A stretch of 64,000 bases of DNA from Deroplatys truncata (taxonomy: Eukaryota; Arthropoda; Insecta; Mantodea; Mantidae), in the NCBI GenBank assembly GCA_030765065.1, contig CM060990.1:494564190-494628189 (forward strand), written 5' to 3'. Positions 33,716-45,547 of this stretch are shown here, piece by piece. Under the pieces are notes generated by a model, which saw only the letters and a list, made by a program, of their open reading frames with translations, ran no database searches and had not been told where the DNA came from. Position numbers and translations under genes: made by a program. Numbering within the stretch: the stretch's first letter is position 1; every line of letters begins with the position of its first letter.

Positions 33716-34081
33716 ATTAGATTATAAACATTTCTCATCCAACGTTACAACAATTTATATACTTTTCTGGACCCTACAAACTTTTATATGTTAAACAGTT
33801 ATTGTACGATGCGGAGAGGGATAAACTGCATATTGGTTCACAAATTGAAAAGCTTTGCGTCAACATACCTATATTTTAGTTCGTTGTAGGTGTCTCTCCC
33901 CTTTTATCTAGGCTTGAGACTAGCACTAGGATTGCTCCTAATGGCAGGGTTACCACCTTCCCTTCGATCTTCTTCTTTCTTCATTAGGCGTCTGCTAGTT
34001 GCATACACAGCACACGGATAAACTTCATTTTTTAAAGATTGTAGACTCACGAAAAAATCTTCATCTTCGACTTAAACCCTC
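33716..34081 (-). other. Conserved polymerase 3' flank, element C left arm
   Basis: Same block as elsewhere. The ATG of the conserved micro-ORF is ATC here, so the peptide frame has no start in this copy. Confidence 0.55.
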
Positions 34082-37000
34082 TTAAGCACTGCTTGTAATA
34101 CTGTAATGTCCATACGCATAGGTAGTTATTCCATCTTCGGCAATAACTCTTTTATCATCAAAGGGATTCAATGTAATTTTATTCACTTGTACTGTGGTAA
34201 CAGCGTGCTTTCGTGATAGGATTAGATTCATGGGCGTTCTGATGATTTCGCAGGTTTTAAGACAGTCTGTATAGCTGTCAAATGTAATGTACTGCTTAAT
34301 AGCGCTACGTTTTATACCTTTAATCTTTTTTATCATCGAACCTTAAATATCTAAGGCATACATCTTAGGTCGTAGTCCAACAAAGCATAGGATGATTTTG
34401 CTATTATCCTCATCTTTAAATTTTCCAAGCACCTTGTTGTTTAGAGCTGAATGGAATATATGGTCGACAGGGTAATCAGCTGTATCCAGGTGCTCAAGGA
34501 AACGTAGCTTATCCTGGTACACATCTTCAGTTGTAACACAATGAATGAATCAGTGTCCATATACATAAGCTTCAGGTTTTCAGCCCCGTAATAAGGCAAC
34601 AACACATCGTAATGATAGTGATACATTAATGTCTTGCAGATGTCCAACACACTCATGCCAATGTATATAGGCTTGTTGAATACAATCTGACGAGAAACCA
34701 TATGTACCGCAGCTAGATTAGCAGCATATATCGTCCTGTCGATGAACGTAGGCTTAGCGATCAGCTTCTCTAGAGTTTTTTCATTGGTCACCAGTCGTAT
34801 ATCCATACGGTTACGCAGGTTCTCCATAGTTTTTCCAAACATGGCGTTGCTAAAAAGCTTGTAGAGATCCTTCTCGAAATCATTTGCAGCTTGCTGTCGT
34901 AGTCTGTTGTTAAATTCCACATAAGGTTTTAACCACCGAGACTGTGGGAATTGTAGCACACGATGGATTTTTGTTAGTCGTAGTCCATGATCAAGAGCTT
35001 GCTTTAAAGCCATGTAACTCACTACATACTTCTTTCGAGGTCCAAGATGGGGTATCAGTTTCTTTGTAGATGCTTCCAATGGTTTCACACAGTCAGGCAG
35101 GAAAGGTAGATCGTTGTGTAGATCGTTAAGTTCAGCAGGATACTCGATGTCGACTTCTAATATGCACCCATGAGGATCATTTTCTTGTAGTGTTTCTAAG
35201 TTGATTTCTTCAGGTGACACCCACCTAAATCCACCAAAAGGAAGGGCGTGACACAATGCCCACCCTTATTGGTTATTAGCGTCCTCGTATGTGATAAATT
35301 GGGTTGGTCTCGACGGATCAAACAAATCCATATAAGAGTTATTAGCCTCAGCATACCGATAGGAAACTTGGCATAAACCTCCTCTTATACCTGATTCCAC
35401 CATGAGTAGTTGATCATAATCTTGTAACAGCTCCAGCTTAATTCCAGTATACAGTAACATAGCTCCCATGTAAGTCCTGGAGAGGTAAAATAATGGGCAG
35501 GATCAACCTTGTGTGTTTTAAGGGTTTGCTCTCTGAACGTCTCAAAGACTTCAGCTAGGAGTAGTACATCTGAGGTTAAGTAGAGATCGCTGTACTAGCC
35601 TAGGTTTCTCACATTAAACAGCTCCCTACATTTCTAGCATGATTGTAGCCAGTATCAGTAATTTCTTCTTCATTTAATCTATTGTAGAAGGAGTCCTTAG
35701 GAGGCAAGCAGGTCTCGTTCAGGGCATCCCATGACGTAAGAAAATCATATGGAAACACACCCTTACGGGTCATCAACTTCAATTTGTCTTCTCCAAAGTA
35801 CTTTAGTGTTTCAGGATATGAGGCTAGATTTTTTACCAACTTATCCAAGCTTGTACTGAGGAATCGGAAGCTGTCCACAAATCGAAGCTTTATATCTCAT
35901 ACATACTTGGTGAATGAGATATAGCTTTCGTCAGAGTTAGGAATTACCTCCACACGTTCACTTGTACAACCCAGCTCCTTAACAATGAAATGAGAGTCAT
36001 ATCCCTAAGGTTATGCATGAAGACTGGTATATATTTAGGTGTTTAACAGGCTAAATTACATTCATTATAAAGATTTCTACGATATTCACCGCTGATGTGA
36101 TCATGGTCGCGTACTTTATAGTTCTCATTTGTAAAGGGTTTTCCACACAAGTAGCATGTCGTAGAAAACTCAAAATCGTTTTTCAGTTGATCCGTAAGTT
36201 TCAGAGGCTTAGCAGATTTGTATATGTCATCAATCATTTTTGCAAGAGATGTCAGGTACAGGATAAACTTCTGAACAGCATCAGCACCACGATACACATA
36301 GGGTTGCTTAGGAAGACCAGTTTCGAGATGTTTAACACTGGATGTAGGCTTCACGTAAATACAGAAGCTCATTAGTGTGTGTTCTTGATAAGGGGTTGTA
36401 TAGGAAGTTTTAGGATTGGGTATACACGTATGGCATGGAGTGAGAATACTCTCAAAATCCGCATAGATGACATAAGGTACATTCAGCATCCTCTAAACAT
36501 TTTTAAACTGTACAATTGCTTTCTCCTTGGTAGGCATAACTACCCTTGCAACACCATGTTGATTACAGATGGACACATGTTCTTGCAGTTTTTCCTGTCC
36601 ACTTCTTCCATATCGATCCTCAAAATGTGTAAAGCAGCGCTTACAAGTATAAACCCGTCCATTATGGTAGGTTTATCTGACGTCGAACGAGTTTCTCAAA
36701 ATTCTTTATATATACGTACTGATGTTTTCCACTACTCTCATTCAATAGTAGCAGGTCACAGTGTTCAGGTAATTCAATGTCCGCAACCTTTATCGGATAC
36801 ACTTCATGCTTCTCATCTACCCCGAAAACGTTGATAGACATCTTGTTACGCTTTTCAAATTTAGGTATTTGAGAAAGTGGGGTAGGATAGGAAACACAGC
36901 TGAAGTCGTACTTATCTTGAAGCTGCTTGTATTTGCTGACGCGTTGAGGCTTGCTGCTCACGAATTTGGCCAGTATAGAGTACATGAAACATTTCTCATC

Positions 37001-37728
37001 ACTAAAGTTCTGAATGTTTATACATGCCTTCCTTGCTTCAACAGATGACGGTAGTGGTATGTAGCTACTTCCTCGCAACGGATTGTACTTGTTGATACGA
37101 AGTCGAAGTCCTTCCACTACAAGCAAAGCCCAGTTGCTACCCTTAAGCTGAGACTCCTCCATTTCAGTCACCAATTTCTTGAATTTCACTTCCATCGTTG
37201 ACTCCAGATCAGCTTCCAGGAAAACAGCTTGATTCCGTGTTTTAAATGTTTTGTCACAGGTTTCTCCAATACTGTTCACAAATCGACACTCAACCAGCAG
37301 ATTAATTTAACACTCTTATGAATACCAAGCTCTTTATGCACAGCCTGGATTATGCGTTGTTTTGCTTCATGCAGATACATATTTAGGTCCTTAGCTGATT
37401 CGCATCGTATAAAATACGATTTCAATCGTCCTTCGAATGAAGTTTCGTATTCTTTCATATCACAGTCCTCCATTGTTGACAGTAACTGATGTTTAGTTGG
37501 CTCCAATCTTCTTTTCTTCTGAGGTCTGTTTATTTCACATACATCCTCGTGTCGCTGACCCTTATAACCATCTTTGAAGGTTACATTACAATGCATGCAT
37601 TTGAAGAGCTTCTTACAAGTCATCTCGTGTCTTCTCTTGTCATAACCTCGGAGGAACTTCTTCCCACATTTTCCGCAAGCGTATCCAGTAGCGCTTGGAA
37701 TAATATCCTTAATCGCTGAGTTATTCAT
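34082..37728 (-). pseudogene. polB: Protein-primed-type B-family DNA polymerase, element C left copy (broken)
   Basis: About 1,215 codons of homology from the ATG at 37728 to the stop at 34082 (end TYAYGHYSITSSA). Zinc knuckles CGKCGKKFLRGY and CMHCNVTFKDGY are intact, then KKRRLE. The first frame stops after SVDL at 37276 and the protein resumes in another frame (NSIGETCDKTF). Later breaks: near 36662, a stop just before the RMLN segment at about 36492, a stop after NECNLAC at 36043, and frame changes near 35880, 35610, 35470, 35260 and 34440. Exonuclease I (YADFES), the HNH-like segment (CYLCGKPF...RDHDHISGEY), motif A region, motif B (LFSNAMFG) and motif C (YMDTDSF) can still be read. Residues shared only with its twin (MFGKTMEN, ASTKKLIPHL) show the arms of C are closest to each other. 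Confidence 0.9.
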
Positions 37729-37884
37729 CTTTATTCTTGATGTAATAACGTATTAATCACTGATCAATGAAATGTAGACCTCTTCACGTTGATACCACTT
37801 TAGAACGCTGATTATTCTTGGAGAGAACACGATGTTAACACCTCACGACTAATTAGCACAATGAAGTCCAATGCCCTAGATCAC

Positions 37885-37915
37885 CATATTTATAGAGGGA
37901 GCACGAGCCTTTTAG
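37885..37915 (-). promoter_or_regulatory. TATA promoter of element C left polymerase
   Basis: Minus strand CTATAAATATGG at about 37886-37897, about 160 bases before the ATG at 37728, same as in element A. Confidence 0.55.
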
Positions 37916-38500
37916 ATCAAACATAAACTCGCTCCATAACCAGCTGTATATGATCGCTCAACATGTATTAACTCCAGCCATATAACCTCACGCCCAGAAG
38001 CAGGATGTTTATGACGTCACACCCAGAGACAGGATGTCTGGCAGCATCAAACACTTTTAAACTCGTCTCATAACTACCTGCTCATGCTGTCACAACAGCA
38101 AGAGAAGTATTCTCACACGCTCATTCAGGCATATATTTCAAATTCAAAGCCTACCACCGCCACTACCACCACCACCATCACCACCTATTGTACCAAGGTT
38201 AACTCCAGCTCTATTATCACAATACTTAAAGTAAAAGCTTAAAAGGTAACGTAGAAGATTTTCCCCCTTATTTAGTTAAATGTCTGTATATACTACATTA
38301 TCTCATGTTTTCATTCCCTTTTCAATTCTTCCTTTCCATCTTCTTTCAGAAAGACCATTACATTTTATACAATCACGAGCATAGCAATTTTCCCAGAGTT
38401 ACACAGATTCTGAGCTTCTAGAATAGAACTCGGTAATACTTTTAATAAATGTATTTTTAGTAATTTAGCTCCCCCGCATCAGCATCAGGCATTTAATCTT
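37916..38500 (-). other. Promoter-upstream block of element C left arm
   Basis: Contains TGACGTCA near 38013, ACAGGATGT boxes and the CCA microsatellite (about 38150-38188). No gene. Confidence 0.45.
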
Positions 38501-39131
38501 TAGTCGAACCTGATATGATCCATAGGCTCAAAAATATATGAAATTGCCCTTAGAGATTCGATCTGAGTACTTTAAAGTAATTATTGTCATGATAACGATA
38601 TTTAGGAACAAGGTAATCTGTTTACTTTATACTTAACGTGTCTATCTGAATTAAATTACGAGTTATTAAATTTGCAAGTAAATTTCATTGAATCGGTATT
38701 CGAACCCAGAACACCAGAAACAAAATAATTTATAATATTAGTCTGACATGTTAAACAAAGCTGTATGCAGCTACATCATCGATCTAAGTGATATATTCTA
38801 GAGTACAGAGGAAAATTAAGGAAGCCATTAAAAGATGGGGATTCGAAACAAGCACAACTGATTAACAATTATATACAGCGTTGATTACACATTGTAGGAG
38901 CTATCAATCATGCTTTAGTCCACTCCTCTACCTCATTTAGTTCCCGAGATAATGGATATTTAAGAATTAAGGATCGAACCCAGGACGTCAGGTATCCAAC
39001 TAGACATTCGTAAGGTACTACCTAATAACATAAATGCAATTAAGTTTATTTGGCGTCTTTATCTTAAGTCGTTTAGGAATTATTAAATTTATAAGTAAAT
39101 TACATTTTATCGGTATTCGAACCCAGAACAC
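38501..39131 (-). repeat. Element C tRNA B-box-like array and asymmetric centre
   Basis: Five to six motifs (TTCGAACCC type near 38697, 38837, 38970 and 39114) at 135-145 bp spacing. At about 39131 the array, in a flavour-3 unit ending CCCAGAACACCAG, abuts GGTGTTAACATCGTGTTCTC, which is the leader just upstream of the right polymerase. So the matching array, microsatellite and TATA box of the right arm have been deleted. Confidence 0.75.
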
Positions 39132-39247
39132 CAGGTGTTAACATCGTGTTCTCTCCAACAATAATTAGCTTTCTAAAGTGTTATCAAGGTGAAGAGGTCT
39201 ACATTTCCTTTAAGAAGGATTAATACGTTATTACATCAAGAATAAAG

Positions 39248-42200
39248 ATGAATAACTCAGCGTATAAGGATATTATTCCAAGCGCTACTGGATACGCTTG
39301 CGGAAAATGTGGGAAGAAGTTCCTCCGAGGTTATGACAAGAGAAGACACGAGATGACTTGTAAGAAGCTCTTCAAATGCATGCATTGTAATGTAACCTTC
39401 AAAGATGTTTATAAGGGTCAGCGACACGAGGATGTATGTGAAATAAACAGACCTCAGAAGAAAAGAAGATTGGAGCCAACTAAACATCAGTTACTGTCAA
39501 CAATGGAGGACTGTGATATGAAAGAATACGAAACTTCATTCGAAGGACGATTGAAATCGTATTTTATACGATGTGAATCACCTAAGGACCTGAATATGTA
39601 TCTGCATGAGGCAAAACAACGCATAATTCAGGCTGTGCATAAAGAGCTTAGCATTTACAAGAGTGTTAAAATTAATCTGCTGGCTGAGTGTCGATTTATT
39701 AACAGTATTGGAGAAACCTGTGACAAAACATTTAAAACAACGAATCATCCTGTTTTCCTAGAAACAGATCTGGACTCAACACGGGAAGCGAAATTCAAGA
39801 AATCGGTGACTGAAATGGAGGAGTCTCAGCTTAAGGGTAGCAACTGGGCTTTGCTTGCAGTGGAAGGACTTCGACTTCGTATCAACAAGTACAATCCGTT
39901 GCGAGGAAGTAGCTACATACCACTACCGTCATCTGTTGAAGCAAGGAAGGCATGTATAAACATTCAGAACTTTAGTGATGAGAAATGTTTCATGTACTCT
40001 ATACTGGCCAAATTCGTGAGCAGCAAGCCTTAACGCGTCAGCAAATACAAGCAGCTTCAAGATAAGTACGACTTCAGCTGTGTTCTTACCCTACTCCACT
40101 TTCTCAAATATCTAAATTTGAGAAGCTTAACAAGATGTCTATAAAAGTTTTCGGGTTGGATGAGAAGCACGAAGTGTATCCGATAAAGGTTGTTGACATT
40201 AAACTAGCTGAACACTGTGACCTGCTACTATTGATTCACAGTAGTGGAAAACATCACTACGTATATATAAAGAATTTTGAGAAACTCATTCGACGCCAGA
40301 AAACTAAATGTAATGGACATGTTTATACTTGTAAGCGCTGCTTTACACATTTTGATGATCGATATTGACGAAGTGGACAGGAAAAACTGCAAGAACATGT
40401 GTCCATCTGTAATCAACATGGTGTTGCAAGGGTAGTTATTCCTACCAAGGAGAAAGCAATTGTACAGTTTAAAAATGTTGAGAGGATGCTGAAAGCACCT
40501 TATGTCATCTATGCGGAATTTGAGAGTATTCTCACTCCATGCCATACGTGTATACCCAATCCTGAAACTTCCTATACAACTCCTTATCAAGAACACACAC
40601 TAATGAGCTTCTGTGTTTACGTGAAGCCTACATCCAGTGTTGAACATCTCGAAACTGGTTTTCCTAAGACACCCTATGTGTATCGTGGTGCTGATGCTGC
40701 TCAGAAGTTTATGCTGTACCTGACATCTCTTGCAAAAATGATTGATGACATATACAATTCTGCTAAGCCTCTGAAACTTACGGATCAACAGCAAAACGAT
40801 TTTGAGTTTTCTACGACATGCTACTTGTGTGGAAAACCTTTTACAGAAGAGAACTATAAAGTACACGACCATGATCACATCAGCGGTGAATATCATGGAA
40901 GACTTCATAATGAGTGTAATTTAGCCTGTAAAACACCTAAATATATCCCAGTCTTCATGCATAACCTTAGCGGATATGACTCTCATTTCATTGTTAAGGA
41001 GCTGGGTTGTACAAGTGAACGTGTGGAGGTAATTCCTAACTCTGAAGAAATTTATATCTCATTCACCAAGTATGTAGGAGATATAAAGCTTCGATTTGTG
41101 GACAGCTTCCGATTCCTCAGTACAAGCTTGGATAAGTTGGTAAAAAATCTAACCTCATATCCTGAAACCCTGAAGTACTTTGGAGAAGACAAATTGAAGT
41201 TGATGACCCGTAAGGGTGAATTTCCATATGATTTTGTTACGTCATGGGATGCCCTGAACGAGACCTGCTTGCCTCCTAAGGACTCCTTCTACAATAGATT
41301 AAATGAAGAAGAAATTACTGATAGTGACTACGATCATGCTAGAAATGTATGGGAGCTGTTTAATGTGAGAAACCTGGGAGAGTACAGCGATCTCTACTTA
41401 ACCTCAGATGTACTACTCCTAGCTGATGTCTTTGAGACATTCAGAGAGCAAACCTTCAAAACACACAAAGTTGATCCTGCCCATTATTTTACCTCTCCAG
41501 GACTTACATGGGACGCTATGTTACTGTATACTGGAATTACGCTGGAGCTGTTACAAGATTATGATCAACTACTCATGGTGGAATCAGGTATAAGAGGAGG
41601 TTTATGCCAAGTTTCCTATCGGTATGCTGAGGCTAATAACACTTATATGGATAAGTTTGATTCGTCGAGACCAACACAAGTTATCACATACGAGGACGCT
41701 AATAACCAATATGGGTGGCAATGTGTCACGCCCTTCCTTTTGGTGGATTTAGGAGGGTGTCACCTGAAGAAATCAACTTAGAAACACTACAAGAAGATGA
41801 TCCTCATGGGTGCATATTAGAAGTCGACATCGAGTATCCTGCTGAACTTCACGATCTACACAACGATCTACCTTTCCTGCCTGACTGTGTGAAACCATTG
41901 GAAGCATCTACAAAGAAACTGATACCCCATCTTGGACCTCGAAAGAAGTATGTAGTGCGTTACATGGCTTTGAAGCAAGCTCTTGATCATGGACTACGAC
42001 GAACAAAAATCCATCGTGTGCTACAACTCCGAAGGTCTCGGTGGTTAAAACCTTATGTGGAATTTAACAACAGACTACGACAGCAAGCTGCAAATGATTT
42101 CGAGAAGGATCTCTACAAGCTTTTAACAACGCCATGTTTGGAAAAACTATGGAGAACCTGCGTAACCGTATGGATATACGACTGGTGACCAATGAAAGAA

Positions 42201-42854
42201 CTCTAGAGAAGCTGATCGCTAAGCCTACGTTTATAGACAGGACGATATATGCTGATAATCTAGCTGCTGTACATATGGTCTCTCGTCAGATTGTATTCAA
42301 CAATCCCATATACATTGGCATGAGTGTGTTGGACATCTCCAAGACATTAATGTATCACTATCATTACGATGTGTTGTTGCCCTATTACGGAGCTGAAACA
42401 CTGGAGCTTATGTATATGGACACTGATTCATTCATTGTGTTACAACTGAAGATGTGTACCAGGATAAGCTACGTTTCCTTGAGCATCTGGATACAGCTGA
42501 TTACCCTGTCGACCATATATGCCATTCAGCTCTAAACAACAAGGTGCTTGGAAAATTTATAAATGAGGCTAAGATGTATGCCTTAGATATTCAAGTTTCG
42601 ATGATAAAAAAGATTAAAGGTACAAAACGTAGCGCTATTAAGCAGTACATTAATTTGACAGCTATACAGACTGTCTTAAAACCTGCGAAATCATCAGAAC
42701 GCCCATGAATCTAATCCTATCACGAAAGCACGCTGTTACCACAGTACAGGTGAATAAAATTACATTGAATCCCTTTGATGATAAAGGAGTTATTGCCGAA
42801 GATAGAATAACTATCTATGCGTATGGACATTACAGTATTACAAGCAGTGCTTAA
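39248..42854 (+). pseudogene. polB: Protein-primed-type B-family DNA polymerase, element C right copy (broken)
   Basis: About 1,200 codons. This is the only copy in which the zinc-knuckle part and the next domain are in one frame across the run near 39668 (GTTAAAATT; the other three have one A fewer). The first 261 codons are open, ending at a CAA-to-TAA stop at 40031. Further breaks: frameshift near 40085, Gly-to-TGA at about 40367, open 460-codon stretch to 41781 with a G lost near 41718, and frame changes near 42122, 42440, 42570 and 42650, with a small deletion in the last. Exonuclease I reads YAEFES here: the metal-binding Asp is Glu. Exonuclease II NLSGYDSHF, III YLTSDVLLLADVF, motif A, motif B (NAMFGKTMEN-like across a break) and motif C YMDTDSF are recognisable. 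TATA box and upstream region are missing. Confidence 0.9.
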
Positions 42855-43240
42855 GAGAGTTTAAGTCGAAGATGAAGATTTTTTCGTGAGTCTGCAATCT
42901 TAACAAAATGAAGTTTATCCGTGTGCTGTGTATGCAACTAGCAGACGCCTGATGAAGAAAGAAGAAGATCGAAGGGAAGGTGGTAACCCTGCCATTGGGA
43001 GCAATCTAAGTGCTAGTCTCAAGCCTAGATAAAAGGGGAGAGACACCTACAACGAACTAAAATAAAGGTATGTTGACGCAAAGCTTTTCAATTTGTGAAC
43101 CAATATGCAGTTTATCCCTCTCCGCATCGTACAATAACTGTTTAACATATAAAAGTTTGTAGGGTCTAGAAAAGTATATAAATTGTTGTAAAGTTGGATG
43201 AGAAATGTTTATAATCTAATTACTCTCTATATTACCATGA
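42855..43240 (+). other. Conserved polymerase 3' flank, element C right arm
   Basis: Same block as 14461-14834; micro-ORF start is ATC as in the left arm. Confidence 0.55.
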
Positions 43241-44085
43241 GTACCTGTGATACTAGTTGAATTGCCTGTTAAAATGACTTAAATACCTGTGATACTACCC
43301 GAATCATGTGAAATTACCTTAACTAGCTCTGATACGAATTCCTGCTCTAAATTAGCACGAGCACATGTGATACTATCTGGTTTGCCCTAAATATCAGTGA
43401 TACCAGATGATTACCTGTTAAAATGACTCAAATACCATTGATACAACCTGAATCACCTGCATTTACCTTAAATAGCTGTGATACAAATCTCTGATCGAAA
43501 TTATCACGAGTATCTGTGAAACTATGCTGATTACCCAAATACTTACGATATTACCGTAACTATCTGTGAAATACGAAACTACGTTATAACCGACCCCTGG
43601 AACCTACCCTCCTTTAATGCTAGCTTAATTACTCTAAACACCTATGATACTTGAATTATGCTAAATACCTACGATACTACCTGAATTACCTGTGAAATAC
43701 GAAACTATGCTATATCCAACTCCTGGAATCTATCCTCCTGTGATACTAGATGAATTAGCCTAAATGTCTACGATACTAACTGAATTACTTGTGAAATCAT
43801 ACGCTGCTATGATGCAGTCAGCCTCTTGTAATACAAGCTGAATTAGCTTAAATGCCCCCCGATACTAGCTGAATTGCCTGTGAAAAATATGCAGCCATGA
43901 TACGTGCTGCCCCTGGAAACTAGCCTCCTGTGATACTAGCTGAGTGAGTCTAAACACCTATGTTAGTTGAATTATCCTAAATACCTACGATACTCTCTGA
44001 ATTACCTGTAACATCATACGGAACTATGCTATATCCGCTTCCCGGGATCTGTCCTACCCTGTGATACTAACTGAATTACTTACCC
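43241..44085 (+). repeat. GATAC satellite, right arm of element C
   Basis: Mirror of 32850-33715. Confidence 0.85.
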
Positions 44086-44089
44086 GTTA

Positions 44090-44484
44090 GTGTGAGTGGG
44101 TTAGCTTTTCCCGTGAGAGGGTCACCTTTTTCCTACCCTTTTCCCTTTGTGTGTCACCTTTTTTACCTGCGCGGGTCACCTTTTTCCCTGTGTGGGTCAC
44201 CTTTTTCCGTTTGTGGGTCACCTTTTTCCCTTTATGGGTCACCTTTTTCCCTTTGCGGGTCACCTTTTTCCCTTTTCGGGTCACCTTTTCGCGTTTATGG
44301 GTCACCTTTTTCCCTTTGTGGGTCACCTTTTTCCCTTTATGGGTTACCTTTTTCCCTTTGCGGGTCACCTTTTTCCCTTTGTGGGTCACCTTTTTCCCTT
44401 TGCGGATCACCTTTTTCCCTTTGTTGGTCACCTTTTTCCCGTTGCATGTCACCTTTTTCCCCGAGCGAGTCACCTTTTCTCCGA
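44090..44484 (+). repeat. 21-bp GGGTCACC array, right arm of element C
   Basis: About eighteen copies of GGGTCACCTTTTTCCCTTTG at 21-bp period; mirror of 32436-32840. Confidence 0.9.
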
Positions 44485-44590
44485 ATGGGTTACGTGATGG
44501 GCATGTCTAGAATTAGCGCTCTAACATTGACATGAAACAGTTTTCCACGAATTTCACGTCTAAAGTCGCTTTCAAGGTCTAGCACCTCCC
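44485..44590 (+). other. Conserved subterminal block of element C, right
   Basis: GGGTTACGTGATGGGCATG, TCTAGAATTAGCGCTCTAAC and CGCTTTCAAGGTCTAGCACC, as at the other three positions. Confidence 0.6.
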
Positions 44591-45541
44591 CCTCCTATTC
44601 CCTATCTCTCCTGTATATAAGTCCATATTCCTACTGCTTCACTATCTGTCTAGCCTACCGACTCTCCTCGTTTCCCTATACCTCTCATATAAACCATACT
44701 CTACTCCTCGACCTCTGTCTAGCCTAACACCTCTCCTCATTTTCCTATACCTCTCATATAAACTATACTCTACTCCTCAACCTCTGTCTAGCCTAACACC
44801 CCTCTTCCTGTTCCTATACTTCTCATACATATAAACGCATACTCTACTATCAACCTCTGTCTAGCCTAACACCACTCCCCGTATCCCCTACCTCTCATAA
44901 AGCGCATTCCTCTCCTGTCCCCTGTCTAGCTGAGCATCTCTCTTTGGTTTCCTATACCGCTCATATAAAACACTTTCTACCTTTAACACCTGTCTATCCT
45001 ATAATAGGATCTCTCCGTTTTTTCGTATCTCCTTATAAACACATACTCAATTCTCCTAACCTATTACCTCTCCTCGTTTTCCTATACTTCTCATATAAAC
45101 CATACTTCACTCCTCAACCTCTGTCTAGCCTAACACCTCTCCTCGTTTTCCTATATCTCCCATATAAACCATACTCTACTCCTCAACCTCTGGCTAGCCT
45201 AACACCTCTCCTTCTGTTCCCTACCTCTCTCATATAACCCATACTCTATTCAACCTCTGTCTAGCCTAGCACCTCTCCTCCTGCTCCTATACCTCTCATA
45301 CATATAAACGCATACTCTACTCTCAGCCTCTGTCTAGCCTAGCACCTCTCCACGTATTCCCTATCTGTCTCATATAAAGCGCATTCCCTCCTCCTTCTAC
45401 CACTGTCTAGCCTAGCGTCAGTCCTCGTATTCCCTATCTCGCCCATATAAACGCATTTTCCTCCGCATCCTCCCTCGTTTTACCTATCGTTTCCCATATA
45501 AACGCAAAAAAGTGTCCCAGCTCTCTCCAAAATAAGCTACT
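44591..45541 (+). repeat. Right terminal tandem zone of element C
   Basis: Units of 69 bp (for example CTCTGTCT starting at 44713 and 44782). Ends AGCTACT at 45541. Confidence 0.88.
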
Positions 45542-45547
45542 TAAGTA
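45542..45547. other. Right target-site duplication of element C (TAAGTA)
   Basis: Matches 31309-31314. Confidence 0.85.

Larger units (their letters stand above)
31315..45541. mobile_element. Element C: complete palindromic polymerase-only element, 14,227 bp
   Basis: Both ends are present: left GGTAGCTTATTTAGGAGAG, right complement AGTAGCTTATTTTGGAGAG, flanked by the perfect 6-bp duplication TAAGTA. Two divergent polymerase copies read outward (34082-37728 minus, 39248-42854 plus). Outward of each lie 3' flank, GATAC satellite, 21-bp array, conserved block and terminal 69-bp units. The centre is asymmetric: the left arm keeps promoter, microsatellite and tRNA-box-like array, while the right copy begins with the last leader bases joined directly to that array at about 39131. 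No other gene family is present. It is the best specimen of the element type in the window. Confidence 0.9.

Noticed and set aside
1..45541. Linear mitochondrial or cytoplasmic plasmid carrying a polymerase
   Set aside because: Elements B and C have target-site duplications in nuclear-type DNA with hAT, mariner and SINEs around and within them; the standard code fits and no plasmid RNA polymerase is present.
31315..45541. Assembly artefact producing the palindrome
   Set aside because: The arms differ by many substitutions, indels and distinct stops, and the 6-bp duplications differ between elements, so the arms are real separate copies. A misjoin at the centre of A cannot be fully excluded without reads.
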